A stretch of 64,000 bases of DNA from positions 146,338 through 210,337 of the forward strand of contig JAUJPG010000001.1 in assembly GCA_030447245.1 (NCBI GenBank), in the 5' to 3' direction. Under the pieces are notes generated by a model that worked only from the letters and a program-made list of their open reading frames with translations, did no database searches and was not told the DNA's origin. A program made the translations under genes and the position numbers. Source of the DNA: Chloroflexota bacterium (GTDB lineage Bacteria; Chloroflexota; UBA6077; JACCZL01). The number at the start of each line of letters is the position of its first letter. The first letter of the stretch is position 1. Positions 55,307-62,946 of this stretch are shown here, piece after piece.

Positions 55307-55397
55307 CCGTTCTGCCGGCCTTCGTCATTCTGAGGAGCACCGTCGCACGGCGGAATCCCGCGTGAAGCCCAGGTGGAGCTCCTATCGGGGGCGAGCT

Positions 55398-57821
55398 ATG
55401 GCACCCGCCACTACGACGGGCGCTCGCCTCGTTGACGTGCTTGGTCGTCTGGAGCTATGGCTCGGCGCTGCCGCGGTCGCGGCGCTTTTCGCGTACCCCC
55501 ATCCTTTTGTGCCTCTGGCACTCGTCGCGCTGGGCGTGAGTGTGGGACTGCGCGTGCTCCCGTCATCTCTGGCACGTCCGCGGGCGGGGTCACCGGCGGG
55601 GGCAGGGGCTGGAGTGCTCGACGCGGGCTTCGGGCTCTTCGTGGTCGGGACCGTCATTGGACTAGCCGTCTCCCACCACCGTGAAGCGGCATTGCTACGC
55701 GGGACCGGGGTGCTCGCGGCGGTTGCCACCTTCTACCTGCTCCTCAGCAATCTGAGTAGCCAAAGATCGGTCCAGCGCGGAACCATACTGGTGCTGACGG
55801 GCGTCGTGATCGGAATCGGGGTGGTCCTCGGACTGTTACGCGGGGAGTTACCGGACAGCGCGGTCGCTCGGCCGCTCGGACCGCTTCTGCGAGTCTTTCA
55901 GGTTTTCCCTGGCATCGACGGCGACACGCTGGACGTCAACACCCGCTTCGCCGTCCATCACTATGGGCTGGCGCATCTGCTGCTGGTCTGTGGGGCGTTC
56001 GCGGCAGCGGCGTTCGTGCTGGGCACCAGCCGGCGCGCTCATCTTGGAGGTGGTGCCGCGCTTCTCGGAGTGATCTGGCTGCTGCTTGTGACCCAGGCGC
56101 GTGGTGCGATCCTGGCACTCGCCCTTGTCGCGTGTATTATCTCCGCGTTGCGAACGCGGTGGGCGTGGGCCATGCTGCCATTGGCCGCGGCCGGCTTCTA
56201 CGGCCTGCTCGCGCGCGGCACGATTTCTCGCACCATCGAGTCCGAGTGGTTGACCCAGCGCCTCGGCTACTGGACCAGCACCCTCGGCCTCCTGGGTGAC
56301 TTGCCGTTCAGCGGGTCCGGGCTTGGCATGCGCACCTTCGCGGAGGTATTCGCCTGGTACCACGGCCTGCCCGACCCCTATCAGGTGTCGCACACCCACA
56401 ACATCTACCTCCAGGCATATGCTGAGCAGGGGCTTCTCGGGGTGGCGGGGCTCGGGCTGGTTCTCGTGGGTGGAGTGGTCATTGGCCTGCGGGGCGCGTA
56501 CCGCGCCCACGGGCCAACCCGCTGGGCTGCCGGCGGCGCGGCCGGCGCGGTGCTCGGGTCAGCCATCTATGGGCTGACCGATCAGGTTGTTTCGACGAAT
56601 CTGGGGCTCGGACTGCTGGCTGCACTCCTCGCCCTTGTCGTCGCGGCGGACCGCTTGAGTACGTCCGGGGTTCAAGCCTCGCATGCCGAGCCTCTCCACG
56701 CAGGACTGAGGGCGCACTCGCGCTCCCGCTGGGAAGGACTCGCCATGCGAGTGACCGCTACACTCCTGCTCCTCGCAGCTATCGTCGGCCTCGGGCCGCG
56801 CTGGGTCAGCGGCGTGCTGCTCAACGTTGGCTCTTCCGACCTGCTGGCGGCGACGCTCTACCGTGCCCGGGACGTGGAGGCACGTGCCGCGAGCTTGGCC
56901 CGAGCGGATTGGGCGCTCAATGGGGCGCTGTCATGGAACCCGGAGAACGTCATGGCGCGGCGGAACCTCGGCTGGACACGCCTGCTGCGCAACGACGTGA
57001 CCGGTGCGCATGCGCTGCTCGCGGTGTCGTACGGCTCTCCCTTGACCGTCTTCGAGCGCGCGCAGGTCGCCCGCCTCGCGCGTGGCGCCGGTATGATCGA
57101 GCTGGCGATCAACCTGCTCAGGGATGGCGACGACGTAGTGCGGCTCCGCGAGGTGGCGTCACAGATGTGGGCGGCTCGGCGCTGGGCTGACGCCGGTCTG
57201 GCGTATGCCGCACTGACCGAGCTGCAGCCGGACGAAGCCGAGTACGTGTCCAACGCGGCAATCGCCGTGTTGAACGCTGGCGGCGACGCCGAGCAAGCCA
57301 TGGCGCTCCTCGAACAGGCCGTCGCCAAGAACCCGGGCGCCGCCCGCAATTTGTCCCGACAGCTCGTCCTGCGCGGCGAGCCGTGCCGCAGCGACGAGCG
57401 CCGGGGCGGAGGGCGCTTGGAGTGCGCGGTTTTCTGGTTTGGGCTTGCGAGCAGAGTAGATCCAACGTATGACCGACCTGAAGTTGAGCTCGGGTCGACG
57501 TGGTACTATCGCGGCCGCTACGAGGACGCCGCGCGCCACTTTTCAGAGGCACTACGCCGCGAACCGCAGAATCCCTCGACGTACGTTCAGCTCGGCGACG
57601 CGCGCGCACAGCTCGGACGGGCCAATGATGCGATCGCTGCCTACCAGTCGGCGGTCCAGCTTCGCCCGGACCGGGTGGACCCGCGTGCGAAGCTTGCCCA
57701 GGCGTATGCGAGCGCCGGCCGCCGCGAAGACGCGGCACGCGAGTATCGCGCGGCGCTAGGGTTTGCGCCGGACAACGCCGCGATCCGGGACGCGCTCGAG
57801 CGCCTCGAGGGCGGGCGTTAG
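55398..57821 (+). CDS. O-antigen ligase/polymerase-family protein with C-terminal TPR repeats
   Basis: About 807 residues from the ATG at 55398; a GTG at 55362 is also possible. Residues 1-430 hold 10-12 membrane helices with the Wzy_C core: VTQARGAILALALVA, GSGLGMRTFAEVFAWY and the conserved HTHNIYLQAYAEQGLLGV loop. From about residue 480 to the end there are tetratricopeptide-like repeats (ALSWNPENVMARRNLGW, YYRGRYEDAARHFSEALRREPQNPSTY, AYQSAVQLRPDRVDPRAKLAQAY). It probably joins or polymerises a lipid-linked glycan outside the membrane. It starts the 55398-60849 cluster. Confidence 0.9.
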   Translation: MAPATTTGARLVDVLGRLELWLGAAAVAALFAYPHPFVPLALVALGVSVGLRVLPSSLARPRAGSPAGAGAGVLDAGFGLFVVGTVIGLAVSHHREAALLRGTGVLAAVATFYLLLSNLSSQRSVQRGTILVLTGVVIGIGVVLGLLRGELPDSAVARPLGPLLRVFQVFPGIDGDTLDVNTRFAVHHYGLAHLLLVCGAFAAAAFVLGTSRRAHLGGGAALLGVIWLLLVTQARGAILALALVACIISALRTRWAWAMLPLAAAGFYGLLARGTISRTIESEWLTQRLGYWTSTLGLLGDLPFSGSGLGMRTFAEVFAWYHGLPDPYQVSHTHNIYLQAYAEQGLLGVAGLGLVLVGGVVIGLRGAYRAHGPTRWAAGGAAGAVLGSAIYGLTDQVVSTNLGLGLLAALLALVVAADRLSTSGVQASHAEPLHAGLRAHSRSRWEGLAMRVTATLLLLAAIVGLGPRWVSGVLLNVGSSDLLAATLYRARDVEARAASLARADWALNGALSWNPENVMARRNLGWTRLLRNDVTGAHALLAVSYGSPLTVFERAQVARLARGAGMIELAINLLRDGDDVVRLREVASQMWAARRWADAGLAYAALTELQPDEAEYVSNAAIAVLNAGGDAEQAMALLEQAVAKNPGAARNLSRQLVLRGEPCRSDERRGGGRLECAVFWFGLASRVDPTYDRPEVELGSTWYYRGRYEDAARHFSEALRREPQNPSTYVQLGDARAQLGRANDAIAAYQSAVQLRPDRVDPRAKLAQAYASAGRREDAAREYRAALGFAPDNAAIRDALERLEGGR

Positions 57822-57833
57822 GCCGCCCCTGCT

Positions 57834-59786
57834 GTGGCGCGTACCGAGTCACTGCGCGCCGCCCCCTCTTCCTGGCGGATGGCACTGCCACGGGCCCGCT
57901 CAACCTGGGTGGAGATTGGGATATTGTCCGTGATCCTCGCCGGTGCCGTCGCTATGCGTCTGGTCAACCTGGGCACGTACAGCGGACTGTTCGACGAAGG
58001 CATCCGCGGCGAGCAGCTTTTTCTGATGTCGGCCGGGTATCGCCCATTCCGAGACATCTTCGCGGCGCAGGGGCCGCTACTGTTGGACCTGCTCCATCCG
58101 TGGTTCGTGCTGTTCGGAGAAGACCTGGCCGCGGCCCGCCTGGCGGTGGGTTTCTACTCGGTGGTGGGACTGGCCGGTGCATCGTGGGTGGGTCGACTCG
58201 TCGGCGGTCGGGTTGGGGGCGTCGCGACTGCCCTGCTCCTCCTGTTGAGCGCGCTGTATCTTGAAGGTTCGCGACTTGCGCTGGCCGAGGTGCCGGCCAT
58301 GGCGCCCGCGATCCTGAGCGTCGGGACGGCACTGCTCTACGCTCGGGAGGGAAGCCGCGCCTGGCTGTTCGCCACGGCGCTACTGCTGGCGACGAGCCTG
58401 CTGATGAAGCCGATCACGCTGGCCGCGTGCGTGCCGATTGGGCTGGCCTGCCTTGCCCGCCGCCGACGTGGGATCGTAGACCTCTTAATCCTGGGAGTGA
58501 CCGTCGGTACGGTCATGGTCCTCGTCGTCTTCGCGGTCGGGGTGGCGGGTGTGTTGGACCAGATAGTCTCGTACCGTCTCGAGAGCCGCGGGAGCGAAGG
58601 CTGGAGCTTCTGGAAGAATCGCGCCGCTCTGGCGCGCGCGCTGTCCTTCGAGCAAACCGCGTTGTTGGGGCTGGCGGTGGGTGGTGGTCTGTTGCTGCTA
58701 GCGCGGCGCCGTCTGGCGGCGATCTGCCTGGTAGCCTGGGCGATTGCCAGCGTGGGCCTGCTGTTGACCTACTCGCCGCTGCACGGCAAGCACGCCGTAG
58801 TGATGATCCCGCCCGCCGCGCTGGTGGCGGGGACCGGACTCGGCGCCGCGTGGCGCGAGGTCCGGGGCGTGAACCCGACCTGGGTGCGCGGGCTGATCGC
58901 GGCCGGCGCGCTCCTCCTGCTGGGGTGGTACGCGGTGAAGGCGCCGTCGACTCTGGCCCAGAGCGGCCAGCTCATGAAGGTCACGGCCGACTCGGACGTC
59001 GATCCCGCGTTTGAGCAGTACGCCGACGCCGTGGACCGTATCGCGCAGCTCAGCGGGCCGCGTGATTTTGTCGTGACGGATCATCCTTACCTGACGTTTC
59101 TGGCCGGCAGGCTGGTCCCGCCCGCCCTTGTGGACACATCGCGATCTCGGATTCGCTCACGCTCGCTTCGATCGAGCGAAGCAGTCGCGATCGCGGCGGC
59201 GCACGAGCCCCGATTGGTCGTGCTGTGGACCGACCGACTCCGCGCGCTGGCCGGCTTCAAGGCCTGGGTAGAGGACAACTATCGGCTGGTCGCTGTGTAC
59301 AACCGGCGCCAGGACCTCGATCGTGGGATATACGTCCGGGGGGATGCACAGTTCGCCGCTGTCAGGGTCGCTCTAGAAGGCCCAGGCTTCGTTCCCGCCA
59401 GCGCCGACTTTGGGGGCGACGTGCGACTCGTGAGTCACCGATTAGATAGGCATGAGCTGCGGCGTGGCGAAGGCACGCCCGTGACCTTTCACTGGGAGTC
59501 GCTGCGTCCGCTCGGAGTCGACTACCACGTCATCACCGTGCTCCGTGGCGCGGACGGGCGGGCGTGGGATCAGCAGCAGGAGTCGCTCGCCGGTGGTAGC
59601 GTGGGCACGACCGAGTGGGAGGTTGGGCGCTGGCTTTTCCAAAACACCTTTGTCCGAACCGACGCGGGAATGCCATCGGGCGAGTACACCATCGCGGTGA
59701 GCGCGTACGACTCGCGGTCGCGCCGTCTCGTTCCACTCGAGGATGGCCGGACTGAGCTAGAGATCGGCCAGATAAGCGTCCGCTGA
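57834..59786 (+). CDS. GT39/ArnT-like membrane glycosyltransferase
   Basis: 650 residues from the GTG at 57834, 12 bp after the preceding gene. The first outer loop carries YSGLFDEGIRGEQLF with the acidic pair that GT39/GT83 enzymes use for catalysis. About ten more helices follow to residue 400, including HGKHAVVMIPPAALV. A soluble outer domain from about 410 ends in a beta-rich module (about 522-640: VRLVSHRLDRHELRRGEGTP, VTFHWES, SGEYTIAVSAYD). It moves a sugar from a polyprenyl-phosphate carrier to an external acceptor. The final module also occurs in the DUF2723 protein at 60884-62881. Confidence 0.9.
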   Translation: MARTESLRAAPSSWRMALPRARSTWVEIGILSVILAGAVAMRLVNLGTYSGLFDEGIRGEQLFLMSAGYRPFRDIFAAQGPLLLDLLHPWFVLFGEDLAAARLAVGFYSVVGLAGASWVGRLVGGRVGGVATALLLLLSALYLEGSRLALAEVPAMAPAILSVGTALLYAREGSRAWLFATALLLATSLLMKPITLAACVPIGLACLARRRRGIVDLLILGVTVGTVMVLVVFAVGVAGVLDQIVSYRLESRGSEGWSFWKNRAALARALSFEQTALLGLAVGGGLLLLARRRLAAICLVAWAIASVGLLLTYSPLHGKHAVVMIPPAALVAGTGLGAAWREVRGVNPTWVRGLIAAGALLLLGWYAVKAPSTLAQSGQLMKVTADSDVDPAFEQYADAVDRIAQLSGPRDFVVTDHPYLTFLAGRLVPPALVDTSRSRIRSRSLRSSEAVAIAAAHEPRLVVLWTDRLRALAGFKAWVEDNYRLVAVYNRRQDLDRGIYVRGDAQFAAVRVALEGPGFVPASADFGGDVRLVSHRLDRHELRRGEGTPVTFHWESLRPLGVDYHVITVLRGADGRAWDQQQESLAGGSVGTTEWEVGRWLFQNTFVRTDAGMPSGEYTIAVSAYDSRSRRLVPLEDGRTELEIGQISVR

Positions 59787-59841
59787 CGCGGGTGCGGGCG
59801 GCCGCTGTCGGTAGGCCAACCGCCCCGGCGGTTCCGGAGAC

Positions 59842-59850
59842 TGGTAGAAT
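59842..59850 (+). promoter_or_regulatory. Extended -10 before the flippase-like gene
   Basis: TGGTAGAAT, five of six hexamer bases plus TGn. Transcription near 59857 would begin just before an in-frame GTG at 59860 and 30 bp before the ATG at 59887. Confidence 0.45.
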
Positions 59851-59886
59851 GCGCGGCACGTGCGACGACCGGACTATCCCCCTTCC

Positions 59887-60849
59887 ATGACCACCGCGAC
59901 GCCTGACCCGTCGAAGTCGGCCGCGCTGCCATTCCGCGCCGCGTGGTCGCTCGGCACACTGGTCAAGGTGCTCGTGAGCCTGGTTCTGTTCGTCGGGCTG
60001 GCGCTTGCACTGCAGGGAGGCTGGGAACGACTCGGTGAATACCGCTGGCAGTTCGAGCCGTGGGCAGTCGGCCTTTCGCTGCTGGCGATGATCGCCGCGA
60101 GTATCTGGAACGCGATGTGCTGGCGCGCGGTCTCGCACGCATTCGGAGCGCGACTGGGTATCCGGCCCTCACTCCGTGTGTATTCCTGGTCGAATCTCGG
60201 CAAGTACCTGCCGGGCAAGGTGTGGCATGCGTTCGCGCGGGTCTACATGGCGCAGCAGGAGGGCGTGCCGCTTGCCGCGGCGACAGCGAGCGTGCTGACA
60301 GACGCCATGCTCAACGTGGCCGCGGCGGCTCTTGTGGTGGTGCTCGCGCTCCCGACCATAGTATCGGCGCTGACTGACCTGGACGGAGCACTGGTCACGG
60401 GAATCGGGCTGGTAGGCGTCATGGCCACGCTCGCGCTGCTTCATCCCTCGGCGCTCAACCTGATCTTCCAGGTGGCGGAGCGAGTTATGCCGAGGAGGTC
60501 GTTCCCGCGGATCGGGGTCGGCTATGGAACAATCCTCGCAATCTTCGTGCTGTACGTGCTCCTCTGGGGGATGTACGCGGCGGCATTGTTCGCGGGCATC
60601 CAGGCAGTCCACCCGATCTCGAGCGCGACCTTCCCGACGCTGAGCGCGATTCTTACGTTTTCGTACCTGGCCGGGTTGGTCATGCCGCTTGCCCCGGCCG
60701 GGCTCGGAGTCCGCGAAGGACTGATGGCCCTGCTCCTCTCTCAGTTGATCCCGCTACCATGGCCGGCGGCCGCGGCTGCGTCGGTGCTGGTACGAGTGCT
60801 CCAGATCGCAGCCGAGGGTCTCTGCGCCGCGCTATTCAGCCGCCTCTAA
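59887..60849 (+). CDS. Lysylphosphatidylglycerol synthase TM-region/flippase-like membrane protein (UPF0104)
   Basis: About 320 residues with eight membrane helices. Signatures of the family: WRAVSHAFGARLGIRPSLRVYSWSNLGKYLPGKVWHAFARVYM and AGLVMPLAPAGLGVREGLMALLL. It lacks the soluble lysyl-transfer domain of MprF, so it should only move or bind a lipid or glycolipid. It belongs with the glycan genes around it. The start may instead be GTG 59860, given the promoter at 59842; no ribosome binding site precedes the ATG. Confidence 0.86.
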   Translation: MTTATPDPSKSAALPFRAAWSLGTLVKVLVSLVLFVGLALALQGGWERLGEYRWQFEPWAVGLSLLAMIAASIWNAMCWRAVSHAFGARLGIRPSLRVYSWSNLGKYLPGKVWHAFARVYMAQQEGVPLAAATASVLTDAMLNVAAAALVVVLALPTIVSALTDLDGALVTGIGLVGVMATLALLHPSALNLIFQVAERVMPRRSFPRIGVGYGTILAIFVLYVLLWGMYAAALFAGIQAVHPISSATFPTLSAILTFSYLAGLVMPLAPAGLGVREGLMALLLSQLIPLPWPAAAAASVLVRVLQIAAEGLCAALFSRL

Positions 60850-60883
60850 TGGCCATGTGGACATGGAACTGAGTCCAACCCAC

Positions 60884-62881
60884 TCAGTGGGCGAGCCCGC
60901 CGTCCCACCAGAGCCGGCCTCGAGGTTCGACGCTGATTGGAGGCAGTTCGGTGACCTCCTGGCCCGACACTGGCCAGTCACCTATTCGCCGTAGATCGCG
61001 AAGCGGCTCGGGTCGGTACATGACGACGCCCACGCGGTAAAACCCAGGACTGAGCCGGTTGCCGATCGGCAGCTCGTGGTAGTCGCCGACGGTGCTGCCG
61101 GCCGGCCAGGTGCTCGTGGGCGACGTACCCAGCGCGGGATGCCGCTCGTCATGTTGAGCGAGGAGACTCCCGTCCTCCGCGAGCAGCCGCACTGAGACGG
61201 AGTAATCCTCATCGGGCTGACGGTCTGCGTGCCAGAAGATCGTCAGGGGGAGGACGTCGCCCGGCCTAAACCTTGATGCATGGTAGGTCACACCTGCCAG
61301 AGTGATGCCGCCGTCGAGCGAAGCGCCGACGGGAAGCGCTGAGGGCGGTGCGTCTTCACCATCACCGCCCGTGAGCCGCAGGAGCGGTCCGTCCGAAGAA
61401 GGTAGGCCGTGTTGACGGAGCGCGGCGACGCTTCGTGCCACGTACAGCGCGCGGCCGGTCCTCCGCGCTTCCTCGATGCTCTGCACGAGGGTCTCGATCG
61501 GGTAGCGGATGACCAGGTCCGGCCGCTGCCCCTCGACGCGTTGCAGGTACCAGAGAACCGTTGCCTGTTCCCAGTCGCAGACAAGCAGGGCGTTCAGATC
61601 GGCGCTCTCAAAGGCGAGTCGGCCGAATCGCTCGGCGAGTGGCGAGCGCTGAAGATCCTGACGGTAGCCGTCGAGCGTCTCAGCGCCAAGCTGTGCGCGA
61701 AGCATCAGCTCGGCCCCGCGGATCCACACCGTCCCGGTTTGCAAGGTGACGGCGACAAGGCACAGGACGACCGTGGCGAACCCTTCGGGGCGAGGAAACG
61801 AGTGCTTCGCGATGTGACGGATAGCATCGAGTCCAGCGGTTATCCAGAGAGTCCAGACGAGAAAGCTCGGAAGGTAGAACACCCAGTGCCGGGGCAGCTG
61901 GTAATTGGAATCGAGCGAGTAGCTGGCAGCGGCGACGGCCTGCGCCACAAACGCAAGCATGAGTACCGCGGCGAGGCGGCGGTCCCGGGCGCTCGTCCAT
62001 CCTAGTCCGATCAGCCCGAGCGCCACGCCGAGCGGGCCGAACGATCGGAGTAGGACAGTGCCCTCCTCGATCAGGCCCCCGGAGATTGCTGCGTCGGGCC
62101 GAAGCTGACTGGTGTAGCCGGGATCCGTGAAGTATTCGAGCAGCGCGCCCGGCGAGTTCACCGGCCAACTGCCGGGCGGCAGCCCGCGCGCGCCGGCCCA
62201 CGGAACATACACATAGAGCAGCAGTGGCGCCGTGACGAGAAGGAGCAGTTTCGGCGCTTCGCGACGAAGCATCGGGCGCTCGGCATGCAGCAACAGACCA
62301 ACGAGCAGGGCGGGCACCAGCAGGAGCATGCTGCGATGATGAGTGAGGCTCAGTCCGAAGGCGAGAGCCAGCACGCGTAGACGAGCGACGCTTTCAGACC
62401 GCCGGCGCCAGCGCATGAAAAGCAGAAGCACCAGTGCGACGAAGAGCCCATTCAGGGTGTACTTATCGCCACGGACGGCCTGCGACCACCACAGCTCGTT
62501 GAGCGCAAAGGCGGCTGTTCCGCCTACCGACGGGACGATCCTGCCAGACAGTGCCAGGCCACAGGCAAACACCAGGCCCACGGCAGACGCCGCGATTGCC
62601 GCGTCGAGCAGGTTCAAGCGGTACGCAACCGAGCCGAACGGCACCGAGCTCCACGCGGCGTGGAGGAGCACCTGGAGAGGGTATCCCGTCGGGTGGGTCA
62701 GTCCCAGGATTGGCGGGACGAACTGAAGCTCGCCCGCGTCACCACCGAGAACCCCGCGCGATAGGGTTATCCAGTACACCCCGAAGGCAGCGAGGACCGT
62801 CAGCGCACTGGCTGCCCAGCACCGCCCCCAGCGGGCCAGCGCGGGCCGCCCCGACGGGAGCGCTGACGCCCCGTGAGTCAA
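60884..62881 (-). CDS. DUF2723 membrane protein (protein O-mannosyltransferase-like)
   Basis: 665 residues. The DUF2723 N-terminus is clear: LSRGVLGGDAGELQFVPPILGL, HPTGYPLQVLLHAAW, AYRLNLLDAAIAASAV. The DAGE acidic pair is in the first loop, as in GT-C enzymes. About 11 helices run to residue 400, then a soluble region. A beta-rich C-terminal module (about 522-640: ITLAGVTYHASRFRPGDVLP, LTIFWHAD, SPGFYRVGVVMY) matches the one in the GT39 protein. It probably glycosylates an external target from a lipid-linked sugar. It is convergent with the flippase-like gene. Confidence 0.88.
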   Translation of the reverse strand: MTHGASALPSGRPALARWGRCWAASALTVLAAFGVYWITLSRGVLGGDAGELQFVPPILGLTHPTGYPLQVLLHAAWSSVPFGSVAYRLNLLDAAIAASAVGLVFACGLALSGRIVPSVGGTAAFALNELWWSQAVRGDKYTLNGLFVALVLLLFMRWRRRSESVARLRVLALAFGLSLTHHRSMLLLVPALLVGLLLHAERPMLRREAPKLLLLVTAPLLLYVYVPWAGARGLPPGSWPVNSPGALLEYFTDPGYTSQLRPDAAISGGLIEEGTVLLRSFGPLGVALGLIGLGWTSARDRRLAAVLMLAFVAQAVAAASYSLDSNYQLPRHWVFYLPSFLVWTLWITAGLDAIRHIAKHSFPRPEGFATVVLCLVAVTLQTGTVWIRGAELMLRAQLGAETLDGYRQDLQRSPLAERFGRLAFESADLNALLVCDWEQATVLWYLQRVEGQRPDLVIRYPIETLVQSIEEARRTGRALYVARSVAALRQHGLPSSDGPLLRLTGGDGEDAPPSALPVGASLDGGITLAGVTYHASRFRPGDVLPLTIFWHADRQPDEDYSVSVRLLAEDGSLLAQHDERHPALGTSPTSTWPAGSTVGDYHELPIGNRLSPGFYRVGVVMYRPEPLRDLRRIGDWPVSGQEVTELPPISVEPRGRLWWDGGLAH

Positions 62882-62946
62882 GCGTGAAAGCGGAGGGGTT
62901 GCCGTCTCGAATCTAGCGACCGAACCGCGCGGCGGAATTGTGGACC

